Origin: Agapanthus africanus
Taxonomy: Eukaryota > Streptophyta > Magnoliopsida > Asparagales > Amaryllidaceae
NCBI GenBank assembly: GCA_030015575.1
Contig: JASDDO010000001.1
Coordinates: 512,921,772 to 512,985,771 of the forward strand
Reading direction: 5' to 3'
Length of the DNA stretch: 64,000 bases
The notes beneath the pieces are model-generated. The model was not told where the DNA came from, made no database searches, and saw only the letters and a program-made list of their open reading frames with translations. This document shows positions 45,460 to 56,180 of the stretch, in pieces. The translations under genes were made by a program, and so were the position numbers. Every line of letters starts with the position of its first letter. Positions within the stretch are counted from its first letter, which is position 1.

Positions 45460-45480
45460 CCTACCTCTATTTATGGCTGC
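45460..45480 (-). promoter_or_regulatory. TATA box of G2 long antisense gene
   Basis: Minus-strand gccataaatagaggtaggg, about 130 bp upstream of the ATG at 45336. The context (agggtcctctccagggcctc...tcttcatattttcctcgc) is conserved in G1 (25366-25440). Confidence 0.6.
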
Positions 45481-45832
45481 CATCACCCTCATCCAACGGC
45501 GACCTTCATTTCCTGCTAAAACAACTCCTCGCGTTCCACGGCCACGATCGCTCCACCTGCCGCTTCCACATTAGACCGCATCCCATCATACGCCACAGGT
45601 TTGCAACACGTCGCGTCGGCCAACTGACGCTCGACACGTGGACCGTCGCTTCAGTGGCAGAACGCACGATCCGGCGCTCCCTCTTTAATGCAGAGATCTC
45701 GTCCTTGATTCGCTGGCGTCACCCAGAAAAGACAACGGCTGGCCCGGGAACACGTCCCGATGATATCTTCGAAAGGAGCTCACCTCGGATGACCCGGCAG
45801 ACCACTCTCGACCCGACCCGTCAGCTGGTTGG

Positions 45833-45850
45833 GACTAGAGTGGGGGCTAA
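45833..45850 (+). other. G2 polypurine tract
   Basis: gactagagtgggggctaa directly precedes the 3' LTR start TGATGATG. Confidence 0.88.
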
Positions 45851-46611
45851 TGATGATGCTCGATATCGGTGATCTCCCAGATCATGACACGTGGTAGATG
45901 AAGTGTCCCCAAGCTCTGAAGAAGGGACCTATAAGGGCCGACCAGGCCACCTCTGTACCTGTCCTACAAGCACATACTAGCTCTCCTCAGAGCCCCCTGC
46001 ACAATCGGCCTCCTCGGCCTCCCAGCTCACCTCCGAGCTACCACAGAACCAAGATACCTTGGGTCTCCAACTCGTTCCCGAGCTCTCCCACCGAGGTCAT
46101 CTTCCTTGGTCTCTTCGACCGACCGACGGCACCACTCGCAGGCGTAACCGCCGCTCTGTGAATCTTTCCATGCACGAGATCTTCGCTGGCTACATCCCAC
46201 GTTCCATTCCATTACGATCTCCATTAATGAGCCGGTCTCGCCATTAATGAGAGATCCGCTCATCACGCTGGCGTGACGTCGGGAGAGTAATTGCCGGCAT
46301 GATTCTCGTCCTACCCCTGCATGCTGCCATCTCTATTTAAACCCCTCTTCCAGACGGATCAAGTAAGCAATTTCTAATCCACTTAGCCATTACTCTGCTT
46401 GGATCTTGTCACTAACTTGATTGTCAGAGGGTCCTCGGTGGTACAACCACCCCGGGACTTTCTTGCAGGTACTCGGCGCAAACCACCTCATACCCATTGA
46501 GATCCACACATCAAACAGGAGACCACTCTCCAGATCCAATCTCAGCCCTCCATCGCAGCCATCGGCAGATCAACGGAAGATAACATTTGAAGGAGATCCA
46601 GGCTTCCATCA
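45851..46611 (+). repeat. G2 3' LTR (761 bp)
   Basis: It pairs with 37777-38538, ends ...CTTCCATCA and is followed by TSD gctac. Confidence 0.92.
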
Positions 46612-46616
46612 GCTAC

Positions 46617-47337
46617 CTTCCGTTTATCTCTTCGTGTTCTGATGGATGGCTGAGATTGAGTAGGAGAGCGGTCTCCTGAAGCGTGTGGATCTTAATGGGT
46701 TGTGGTTTTGAGGTTGAGCCGAGCTACCTGCAAAGAAGTCCCAGGGTGGTTGTACCACCGAGGACCCTCCAACGATCAAATTAATGGTGCAAGTTGAGTA
46801 GAGTAACGGCTTAGTGAGGAAAGAATTGCTTACATGAGTTGTTTGAAAGAGGGGTTTATGTACCGGTGGCAGCAAGCAGGAAGGTGCGGGAATCATGCCA
46901 GCCGTTACGCCCCTGACGTCATGCCCGCGTGATAAGAGGGATCTCCCATTGATGGCGAGACATGCTCGTTAATGGAGAATCGTGATCGCGTGGAATGCGG
47001 GATCGTGAGTGGTGGATATCTCGCGCATGGCGAGATTCGTGGAGCACCTGCGATCGGTGTCGTTGGTCGGTCGATGAGACCGAGGAAGATTAGCTCAGCG
47101 GGAGGCTTGGTAACAAACAGGAGGCCAAGCTATCTTGGTTCTATGGTAGCCCAGAGGTGAGCAGAGAGGGCAGAGGAGGCCAAATGTACAGGAGGCTCGG
47201 AGGTGAGCCGGCGGTTGTTTGTAGGACGGGCATAGGAGCAGTCTGGTCGGTCACCGTTGGTCCTTTCTTGCATGCTTCGGGACACGTCATCAGCCACGTG
47301 TCACGATCTGGGAGATCGTCGATATCGAGCATCATCA
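46617..47337 (-). repeat. G3 3' LTR, main part
   Basis: Minus-strand LTR start TGATGATGCTCGATATCG lies at 47337 beside the PPT. The outer 26 bp are at 37751-37776 on the other side of G2. It is diverged from the G1 and G2 LTRs but has the same layout (ggtcctcggtggtacaacca, TATA-like, leader). Confidence 0.85.
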
Positions 47338-47354
47338 TTATCCCCTCACTCTTG
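47338..47354 (-). other. G3 polypurine tract
   Basis: On the minus strand agagtgaggggataa precedes the LTR start. This sets G3 on the minus strand, with its body extending to the right and out of the window. Confidence 0.85.
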
Positions 47355-47850
47355 TCCTGACCTGTTCATGGGTCGGGTCGAGAGTGGTCTGCCGGGTCAC
47401 TCGAGGTGAGCTCCTTTTCGTAGATATCATGAGCGTGCATTCCCAGGAAATCTGCTATATTCTCTTGATGGCGTCAGCAGGTCAGGGGTCAGATTTCGCA
47501 TTAATTAGGATGCGACGGATCGTGTGTACGTTCACCGAAGCGACAGCCTACATGTTGTGCGATGGTTGGCTGATACGATGGGCCGCAGATTTCTAGCGTC
47601 TGATGGGATACGACCAATGCACGTACGACAGGTGGAGCGATTGTAGCCGTTGAATGCAATGAGGCATTTCGGCGGGAGATGACCGTCGCCGTTGGATGTG
47701 TACGCCGGCAGCTGTAAAATGGAAGTGGGTCCCCATCAAGGCCCATACCTCTTCAAATTTTCCTCTTCCCGAGTCTCATTAGCTTGGCGCTCTTCTTTTT
47801 AGGTCGGATCCCAGCGTTTTCTCCCCGAGGACTTCTCTCTATCAGGTCAG

Positions 47851-49227
47851 ATGTCTTCTTCTGAGGAGTCTGTAGATGTCGTCGGGGTAGATTCTAGGGA
47901 TTCTTCGGGAGCTTCTTCTTCTTATGGTTCTTCTTCTGCTTCTTCTTCCACTAAGTCGGAGTCTTCCCAGGAAGTTAGGGTCAGATCTTCTTCTAGGGGT
48001 TGTGAGATAGGGGGTCCCGGAGTGAATGTCACTGACGCCCCTGGTGTGTCGTCCATGGTGAGGTACGAGGATGAGCTCACCAACGGTCGGGCTCGTTTCC
48101 ACATTCCTCCCGGCTACACGCTATGTTTGGCCAAGGAAGGGGAGAGGGCAGATCAGGTACGGGGTAAGGAGATTGCCCTGTACCTGGAAGCTTTTTGGGC
48201 CGGAATGCGCTTGCCTTTCTCTCCCGATGTCGTTAGAGCACTGAATTATTTCGGGTTAGCCCCGGGCCAGCAAGTGCCGAACTCCTGGAGGATTCTCCTT
48301 AGGTTCCTGGTCCGTTTGAAGCTGCGCTCGATCTCTTTCGGGCTGAGCATCCTCGTCTCTTCACTCTGTTACAAAGGTCACCCCGGCACTCGTGCGGGCG
48401 AGCTTGGGTGGGTATATATCTCCTTTAGGAAACAGCAGGGAAGTGCTCCCGGATCGGGGGTTATCGTCGTGCCTTCTTCTATCCACGATTGGAAGAAGAA
48501 GTTTTTCTTTGTCGAGCCGCCCGAGGGTGAGGATTGGCTCATGCCCTCCCAGTGGTCTAGGGATAGGTGTCAGCGAAGGGGTCAGTCGAGCGATCCCGAC
48601 GCGCAGAGAGTGGCGGAGTGGAAGCCCATTCCTCGGGCTGACGTGCTGCTTTCTGAGTAGGCCCTTAGTTGGGCTGGGCTCAGTCCCGCCCAATTCATGG
48701 GGAAGTCAGGAGTTCACAGGCTATCTTTTAATCTTGCATTTACTTTACTTTTACTCGTATTGCTGACTCCCTTGTACCTTGTCTTGCGTAGAACCCATGG
48801 ACGTGGGAAAATTCCGAGCAGCCCTACTTGAGCAGAAGAAGGGATCAAGGGCTGGAGGTTCTAGCTCCTCCCGTCCAACGTCGGCCCCGGCCCCCCGGCA
48901 GCCGCTCCACCTAGACGTTCGAGTGGGGCCTGAGCCCCGGAGCCCAGCCAGTCGCCGAGCCGAAAGTGAGTTTGGTAACAAGAAGCCTGGGCTTCGGAGG
49001 CGGGGACTAGCTCCCCGGCGCCGTCCCTCAAGAGGTTTCACCAGACGGTTCCGCGCACCCCGGCCTCCCCGATCCTGGTGGACGAGGGGGATCTCCGCTT
49101 TGAGGTGCCCTCGGGGCTCTCCGTCGCTGACAGCCTGCTGGCCGAGATGGAGAGGTCGGCCGGGGGCAAAGTCCCTCGGGGGACTCTCAGGGCACAGATG
49201 GCGGCCATCACCCAGGAGGCCGTGCAG
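47851..49227 (+). pseudogene. G3 antisense gene, exons 1-2 (PF04195-like domain and basic region)
   Basis: Exon 1 from the ATG at 47851 has a Ser-rich start. It contains the same domain as G2 without the Trp stops: ARFHIPPGYTLCLAKE, YLEAFWAGMRLPFSPDVVRALNYFGLAPGQ, SWRILLRFLV and HDWKKKFFFVEPP. It stops at 48658-48660 where G2 has CAG, and the donor GGTAAG is GGGAAG. Exon 2, 48792-49227, starts EPMDVGK, carries one frameshift near 48900-49060, and has LRFEVPSGLSVADSLLAEMERS and GTLRAQMAAITQEAVQ, ending at a GT donor. Intron 2 is interrupted by E4 at 49269; exon 3 is 13.9 kb away at 63162. Confidence 0.82.
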
Positions 49228-49268
49228 GTTAGTGCTCGCACTTTACTTGGTTTTCCACTCAGCGCCTT

Positions 49269-51807
49269 TGTTCCCCTCCGAATGTCTTCATGACGTGAAG
49301 ACGTCTTGCCTGAGATTCGGGGCAGATGCTATTTGGTTTTATCCGTCCACCTCTCTGAAGATGCCAAGTTGATTTATGGCACCGTGTATCGAAGGTTTAG
49401 ACGGATGTGGCCGATGTAGCAGACTTCATTAGATTCCCCCTCATTAGAGGGGGTTTTGATTGTGGGGACGCTCTTCTCTGCAGGCGCAAGCCCCTGCAGT
49501 TAATTACGTTACCGCATCGCGGTAACAACTTTCTCCTTCTCCAGAATTTCACTTCGTGTCGTGGGTGTTTGTTTTGTTTGTGGTTTCCCGTGGATTGTAT
49601 ACGGAGACTAATTTATGTCATCGCCCGTAGGACGTGGATTAGTCCAAATTCGTATTTTCTTAGATTCGGGTTTGGGGTTTTGGTTTAAGGATACGTTAGC
49701 CATATTTAAGGCTAAGATCAACTTAAACGTTTGTTAAGGATACGTTAGTCCAATTTGAGACTAAGATCAACTTAACAGGATCGTTTAGATCCAACAAAAG
49801 AGTATTTGGGCTCTATTGTTCCGGTTTAGGGACATAATGGTCCATTTAATGTGTGGCCGTCGGGACCCGTCACCTCTCTGACGACGTTGAAGGATTACAG
49901 CGACAGATATCAGAGGAGTTCAGAGATGTACCCTTGAACCAAAGTTGGTTGGAGGATCTATAGTCCAATTTGGGACTAAAGTCTGTTTGAAGGTTTTGGT
50001 TTAAGGACACGTTCGCCATATTTGAGGCTAAGATCAACTTAAACGTTCGTTAAAGATACGTTAGTATGATTTGAGACTAAGATCAGCTTAACAGGATCGT
50101 TTAGATCCGCCAAAAGAGCATTTGGGGCTCTATCGTTCTAGTTTAGGGACATGGCAGTCCATTGCCAGTTTAGGGACATGGTGGTCCATTGCCAGTTTAG
50201 GGAAATCGTGGTCCAACATTCCCATTTTGGGGACGAATGTTGGTTTAAGGACGCATTTGTCCATGAGTTTAAGGACCCCACAGTCCATATTAATGTGTGG
50301 TTGTCGGGACCCGTCACCTCTCTGACGACGTTGAAGGATTACAACGACAAATATCAGAGGAGTTCGGAGATGTACCCTTGAACCGGATGTAAATTGATTT
50401 GAGAGAGCAGTCGTGCTCAGTTCAATTTAATTTGAGAACTTATGGCCAGCATTGGGCTAAGTCCAGCTGAGAATATTCAACATTTTTATTTGTAGTTTGC
50501 CTGTTAGGCCTTTCTAATTGGGCTCTGTCCCTTTTTAATAATGCACTGCATTTATTTTGGCCTGTTAGGCCTTTTCAATTGGGCGCTGTCCCTTTTCTTT
50601 AATAATGCAAAGCATTTAATGGCCTGACAGCGCACCACGTGGCCTGTCAGGCGCTCTGCGCCAATTAAGGAGCACAAGGCGCAAGCGCATGTGGAGGTGA
50701 CACGCGTCACGCTCTGGTAAGCGCAAGCGCAGTGCGCTGCTGACACATGGCGCGCTCTGATGACTTGCGCCAATTCAAGAGCGCAGTGCTCATTTTTTTA
50801 AAAGCGCAAGGCGCAGATTATTCTGGGGTTGATACGTGGCGTGTTCTGCTGACTTGAGCCAACCCAAGAGCGCAGAGGCTCAAATTAGTAGTGCAGGGAA
50901 CTGTTCAAAAGCGCAGAGCGCATCTTGATCTATTTTAGATCAAAGAAAGAGAATCTTTTTTATTCTCTAGAGGTTCTACCTCAAGTTTTAAGAACAAGTG
51001 GTTCATCAAAAGGCAATGCCTTTATATAGATCAAAAGATCTAGTAAAGAAGTAAATTACTTCTTCTTATTCATATTATCATTTTTTTATTGAAGATCTTT
51101 GATCTTGTTCTTAGATCATTGATCTTTTTAGAAGAACTTCTTCTTTTTTTTCAAAGGTTTATCTCTTTCTTTTCTTCGAGTTCTTCTCAAAATTTTAGAG
51201 GAGTTCTGTGTTCTCTATCTCTGTGTGTTTTATACTTGGAGTCTAGGGGCCTTTATATAGGGCCAATTAGTTTGTTAGGTTGGTTACAGAGATCTTTCTC
51301 TGGTTGATTTGGGGATATTTTCCCACCGTTGGATCTTTGATCCTAGGGCTTCTGTTTTACAGAGGATAATCTTCTTATTTTTAACAAGATTGGAAAGATA
51401 TTTCTGGAATTTTAATTCTGTTTTAGTGCTGGCACAGTTGGCGCAAGCGCACCTGCGTTTGACACATGTCGCGCAGCGCAACTGCGCCGACACGTGTCGC
51501 GCAGCGCAACTGCGCGAGCGCAACTGCGCCGACACGTTTCGTGCAGCGCAGAGCGCAGCGCAACTGCGCCGACACGTGTCGCGCAGCGCAGAGCGCAAGT
51601 CAGCTGAAGCGTTGCTTCCTTTATATATATATATTTTATTTTAAAATAGAGCCTTGCTCTGATTGGGTGCGCTGTCTTGGACGCAGCGCTGGCGTGTCAA
51701 CTTTTGACACGTGGCGCGCTGCGCGCAGCGCAAGGAATCTGAAGTATTGCTTCAATTTTTGAATTTTTGAAATTCAAACAGAGCCTTGCTCTGATTTGGG
51801 GGGAACA
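49269..51807 (-). repeat. E4 3' LTR (2,539 bp)
   Basis: It pairs with 60589-63099, with many substitutions and small indels. It contains a sense-strand TATA (ggccctatataaagg, 51249-51263), a GC-rich upstream block with repeated GACACGTGTC palindromes (51460-51600), a run of palindromes in R/U5 (50925-51064), and four-fold 'ggatacgttag...aagatcaactta' units (49685-50095). ORFs in the GC-rich block (51284-51762) are repeat artefacts. Confidence 0.92.
51460..51600 (-). promoter_or_regulatory. G-box palindrome array in E4 U3
   Basis: Four units of 'gacacgtgtcgcgcagcgcaactgcgcc' (some decayed), about 200-340 bp upstream of the LTR TATA on the sense strand. CACGTG is the G-box/ABRE core bound by plant bZIP and bHLH factors. 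The other LTR has three units at 62768-62870. Confidence 0.6.
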
Positions 51808-51901
51808 AATGCCCCCTGCACCATTGCGCTTACGTGGCTCCAAACGTGAGCGCAGCTCTGACAGAATTCCAACCATTGGGATGTTGAAATGGCTCTCAAT
51901 G

Positions 51902-51913
51902 CCTATAAATAGG
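51902..51913 (+). promoter_or_regulatory. TATA box of E4 antisense gene
   Basis: cctataaatagg lies just inside the element from the 3' LTR, pointing into the antisense gene. It is about 460 bp before the ATG, with a probable 5'-UTR intron ending ttttatag at 52367. Confidence 0.6.
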
Positions 51914-52054
51914 ACCTTTTGTCCCTTAGATGATTTTCAACTCTTTTGTTATGAATTTTTATTCAGAGCTTTACTCTCTTGTTCAAGCACTTTTAAGAGT
52001 TAGAACTCTAGAAAAATTTTAGGTAAAATTTATATTGGATTAATTTAAATTAAT

Positions 52055-52240
52055 TTCAAGAGCTTTGCTCCTAATAGATCCCTGATCTAAAGAAGACCCG
52101 TTTAGGGTTTCATTTAGCAGAGCTTTGCTCTAAAAAGATCTAAAGAGAACTAAAGAGAACCCTATTAGAGTTCCATTAATAGAGCTCTGCTCTATGAAAG
52201 ATTGTATTTATAATTTCTTGATTCATCAACGGAGCTTTGC
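52055..52240. repeat. short palindrome repeats in E4 antisense leader
   Basis: Recurrent gagctttgctc motifs with matching flanks: AGAGCTTTGCTCT, AGAGCTCTGCTCT and GGAGCTTTGCTCC. The closing base pair changes in step (A-T or G-C). A related ACAGAGC/GCTCTG palindrome ends the LTR. Confidence 0.65.
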
Positions 52241-52372
52241 TCCTTTTAAATCATATAACAGAACTCTTAAGAATTTGTTCATGGATCTTGGAGGTTAAAG
52301 ATGACATTTTATTATATCGCCTTGCTTAATCATTCTGTCTGGTAATTCTGTTAATTTTCTTTTATAGGAGCA

Positions 52373-52877
52373 ATGGACGCCCACATGTACGATCTTGATG
52401 AGATTATCTCTTACGAAGACATCCGACGACTCGGCCGTTCTCAGAACCGAGAATTTACCAACGCCGAGTGTGCCGAGATCATGAATCGCTTCGACGCATA
52501 CAACGGTCAACTGCTTCCTCGACGCTCCCCTCTGTTGAAGCTTATTGTGGGAGCCATCTGGGAAGCTCTTCCCCTATTCTGTACCGGTGTGCCACTTGGG
52601 GCGTTGGATGCCACCGAGGATAAGGTGCACTCGGTGTACCTGATGAGCCTAATCTCAAAGAGACAGCGAGACAATCTTGTCGATCTCCTACACCAGGCCT
52701 TCCAACAGTCCGCCATTCTTGCTGCTTATCGGAGGGGGGGACATTAGTGGAGATCCCGACGCCCATGCTCGCGAAAGGAAGCACACTAGGATGGTTCGCC
52801 AGGCTTGGAAAGTCTTGGACAAGGTCACTTTCGAGTTCCTCAATCCATGTCCAGGATTTGAGGTCTTGCCAATGTAA
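52373..52877 (+). pseudogene. E4 antisense ORF, LPRRSPLL family, one frameshift
   Basis: It starts MDAHMYDLDEIISYEDIRRL. LLPRRSPLLKLIVGAIWEAL lies at about residues 46-65, followed by SLISKRQRDNLVDLLHQAFQQ. A homopolymer G run (52734-52740) shifts the frame; the next frame continues DISGDPDAHARERKHTRMVRQAWKVLDKVTFEFL to a stop at 52875-52877, giving about 167 residues overall. It is homologous to the G2 small antisense ORF (40499-40912). A TATA box lies upstream and a poly(A)-like, AT-rich region downstream. It is antisense to gag and adjacent to the 3' LTR. Function unknown; no catalytic motif is visible. Confidence 0.65.
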
Positions 52878-53098
52878 TCATTTGGATAATGTCTTTGTTT
52901 ATCTCTTTATTGATGTAAGAATTTTCAAGCATGAATGAAAAATCTTTTGCCTCCTTCCTTTTATTTTTTGCTTTGTTGTTGGCGTATTCCTTAAGTAAGC
53001 ATAGCCCGTAGGTGATATAGAACATTCCGTCTCGAATACCTTGGGGAGTAGTGATGGCTTAGGAAGCAGGTTTAGGTCTGCTACCTAAGGCTTTTCAA

Positions 53099-53260
53099 CT
53101 CTATGAGCCGTGAGGGTCTCATAGAGACTTTTCTCCCTATGGATCGAGAGGATCTCGTAGGTGTATTTTCTCCTTAGGAATCGTGAGGATTCTTAAGTGC
53201 ATTTTCTCTTATAAGTCGTAAGGATCTTATAAGAGAATTTTTCCCTCTTACGAGTCGAGA
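53099..53260. repeat. hairpin array in E4 (copy 1)
   Basis: Homologous to 3399-3575 in E5. Stems include CTCTATGAG/CTCATAGAG (53099-53126), CTTAGGAATC/GATTCTTAAG and CTCTTATAAG/CTTATAAGAG (53206-53235). The last is fully paired although it differs from E5 at two positions in each arm. Confidence 0.75.
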
Positions 53261-53699
53261 GGACCTGTAAGCGGTTGTTTCCCTCCTTATCGAGATTGGA
53301 CTTTGGAGAGTGTGACTCGTGAATAGTATGCAAGAGTCCATTTTGGACCGACCTGCAGGGTCCCAGTGCTTAGGAAACATGTTATTTAATCCCTGCCGCC
53401 TAAGGCTTTTCCTCGCGAGTCGAAACGAATCGAGCATTTCTCGCAAGAATATCCTAACGTCACAGTTAACCTCTGCTCTTTACGACAGAGGTCCGTTAGG
53501 GTCTGTGGTACTCGGCGTTTTGTCCGTCATACCGTCGTGTTGGCTGATGTATTCCTCGATAGGCAATCTTGCTGCTCGAGTAGCTTTGCGATTGTCGTGT
53601 CTCTGATCCCTTCGGGGGCTGGACAAGATGTCTTCAAGTAATTTTCTAGGTAATATTACCATCGAAAGAGCAAGCGTAGAGATATTCCATGTCACTTTT

Positions 53700-54720
53700 T
53701 ACTTGAGGTTAGGCTCATTTTGGAGAGCCCCGATGAGTCATAACCACTCCGCGCTGGTGTGGGATGATCTCCGATATTCTTTCAGGCTTTATAAGACTTG
53801 CCGTTAAGACCCTGAAGCTAGGAATTTGGCCTTTGCTTTGTTTGCTGGCATTGCGTTCTCTATATCGAGACGAATGTCGCGGTTGTCACTAGGTTGCTGG
53901 TGAACCGTCGAGGTTTGGAACTAGGGATTTTGCCGTGGCTCCTTTGTTTGATTGTCGCATCTGAATCCTGCTAGAGGAAGAACGCTGGGGTGACATCTCG
54001 TCTGCTGCATCGAGACGAACGTCAAGGTGGTGACCACTCTATATTGGTGTGAGATGATCTCCGATGGTCTTTCCGGTTTTATATGACTTGCCATTAAGAC
54101 CCTGAAGCTAGGAATTTGGCCTTCGCTTCGTTTGTTTTGTCATGTTCGAATCCTGTTGGAGGAAGGACACTGTTGTTGACATTGCTTCTGCTGTAACGAG
54201 ACGAATGCTGAGGGGGAGCTGGGATTTTTCTGTCACTCCGCTTTACTGACCATGGGGTATTTTGTTAACGTTGCATCTGCATCCTGCTGGACTGCAAAAG
54301 AACGTCGTTGTTGACATTGCGTCTGCTGTAACGAGACGAATGCTAAGGTAGAGCTGGGATTTTGCCATCACTCCGCTTTACTGACCATCGGGTCTTTCGT
54401 TAACGTTGCATCTGCATCCTACTGGACTGCGAAGGAACGCCGTTGCTGATTTTTAGGCTGTAGATATTGCCGTTAAGATTTGGAACTAGGGACTATGCCG
54501 TGGCTCCGTTTCGTTGCGACTCTGAGGTCGGTTGTTGACGTCGTGTCTGCTTCTGGTTGGAGTGAGGAGAAACGCCGTTGGTGATCTCTAAGTTGTCAAT
54601 ATCGACGTCGAGATCCTGAAGCTAGAGATCTTCTTTTGTTTCGTTTGTTGACATTGTGTCTGCAATATTGCGACAAATGTCGAGATTGTCTCTAGGTTGT
54701 CTATGAACCGTCGAGATTTG
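53700..54720. repeat. E4 tandem repeats, complex units
   Basis: Repeated blocks: 'gagatgatctccgatg/att.tttc', 'gccgttaagaccctgaagctaggaatttggcc', 'gacattgc(g/t)tctgctgtaacgagacgaatgct' and 'tttgttaacgttgcatctgcatcctgctgg'. The larger period is about 170-300 bp. No coding potential is recognised. Confidence 0.7.
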
Positions 54721-54889
54721 GCTTCGCTTTCTGGTGGAGCTTGTTGGGAAGGTATGGTTCCCTTTTTGTTTGTGCCCCTGGATTGTATACAGGGATCGAT
54801 GTGATCTCACCTGTAGGGCAAAGGTTTCATTCATTTTTTTATATTATTATTTTATTCCCGCGATGCTCTATCATTTCAGCTTTTATATC

Positions 54890-55165
54890 ACGAAGGTCGC
54901 GATTGCCCAATCATTTCGGCTATTTTTCGCGGTGCCCAATCATTTCGGCTATTTATTTTATTTTCACTCGCTGCTTTTTATTGCGAGTTGCCCAATCATT
55001 TCGGCTATTTCTTTTATTTTTACTCGCTGCTTTTTTATTGCGAGTTGCCCAATCATTTCGGATATTTTGTATGCATACAATTTTACTTGCTGATTTTTTT
55101 GCAAGTTGCCCCATCATTTCGGCTATTTCATATGCATTTTTAGCTCGCTGATTTTTATCGCGAGT
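54890..55165. repeat. E4 tandem repeat, ~40-75-bp units
   Basis: Six copies of '(t)gcccaatcatttcggctattt', most separated by '(a/t)ctcgctg.tttttattgcgagt', which itself pairs CTCGC/GCGAG. ORFs across it are repeat artefacts. Confidence 0.88.
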
Positions 55166-55394
55166 GTAAAACTTGGAATCTGGTGCCAGTCTCAGTATCA
55201 GCATCCCTATAACTGGAATATTGCCAGGAGCGAATCATCATTTGCCATGAAAGGACTCGGAATTTGATAACGGTTTAGGCATCAATATCGCTACAACCGG
55301 GATATTGCCAGGAGCGAATCATCATTTGCCTCTGTCGATGTCGAACAAAGGTGGCTTAGCGAACAGGGTTAGGGTCCTTTCGACTAAGGCTTTT

Positions 55395-55930
55395 AACTTT
55401 ATGAGCCGTAAGGGTCTCACAAAGGTATTTCTCCCTATAAGTCATGAGGATCCCGTAGGTGTGTTTTCTCCTTAGGAATCATGGGGATTCCTAAGTGTAT
55501 GTTCCTCTGTAAGTCGTAAGGATCTTACTAAAGGGTTTTTCTCATTATAAGTCGAGAGGACTTACAAGGGTCGTTCACCATATGGACATATCCCTAGTCA
55601 CGGGTGGGACTTGGTTAGGGAAATGTTTATTCGCGCCTGTGAATTGTATACAAGGGTCAGTACTGAGCCACTTGTAGGGCAATGTCGAAGGTTGTAGGGG
55701 TTGCTTAAGCACAGGTTTAGGTCTCTGTAACTTAAGACTTTCAAATCTTATAAGCCGTGAGGGTCCCAGAAGAGAGTTCTCCTTACGAGTCGTGAGGATC
55801 TTGCAAGTGTAATTTCTCCTTAGGAATCGTGAGGATCCCTAAGTGTGTTGCTCACTTGTGAGTCGTAAGGATCTCACGCGGGTGGTTTCTCCTTATAAGG
55901 TCGAGAGGACCCTGTAAGTGTCTTTTAACG
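55395..55930. repeat. hairpin arrays in E4 (copies 2 and 3)
   Basis: Two more diverged copies of the stem-loop block (55395-55590 and 55735-55925), e.g. ccttaggaatcgtgaggatccctaag. Several stems have mismatches, unlike copy 1. A 'gattgtatacaagggtcagtactgagccacttgtagggcaa' segment between them resembles 54780-54830. Confidence 0.7.
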
Positions 55931-56180
55931 AGTTGCGCCCTTTCGGGTTTTTACAAACACTCGCTGGTAGCCCTGCTGTTTTTACTCATGGGGCTCTTTC
56001 GGGTTTTCATCCGTGCCCATTTTGCTTATGGACATACCGTCTTTTTTTTTCTTTTTCTTTCTAAAGAGGTCGCGCCCTTTCAGGTTTTCACAAACACTCG
56101 CCGGTAGCCCTGCTGTTTTTACTCACGGAGCCCTTTCGGGTTTTTATCCGTGCCCATTTTTCTTATGGACATACCTTTTT
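55930..56180. repeat. E4 tandem duplication, ~135 bp
   Basis: Two copies of 'gcgccctttcgggttttyacaaacactcgc' followed by 'ggtagccctgctgtttttactca'. Confidence 0.88.

Larger units (their letters stand above)
37777..46611 (+). mobile_element. G2: non-autonomous Tat-type gypsy element (gag, no pol), 8,835 bp
   Basis: LTRs lie at 37777-38538 and 45851-46611, with near-identical TSD gttac (37772-37776) / gctac (46612-46616). There is an intact-looking PBS and PPT. Inside are a gag pseudogene, then directly a small antisense ORF, a 1.6-kb minisatellite and a three-exon antisense gene. No protease, RT, RNase H or integrase is present, although LTRs, gag start and antisense gene match G1 and G3. It is inserted into the 3' LTR of G3. 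Confidence 0.9.

Noticed and set aside
51284-51762. Ala/Arg/Cys-rich ORFs resembling repeat proteins
   Set aside because: They translate the GC-rich GACACGTGTC repeat block of the E4 LTR; not coding.
54741-55151. Overlapping ORFs with repeated ASCPIISAI
   Set aside because: Translation of the 'cccaatcatttcggctat' tandem repeat.
53099-56180. CRISPR-like array (regular repeats)
   Set aside because: Units are directly adjacent and diverged, without unique spacers, and lie in a plant retroelement.
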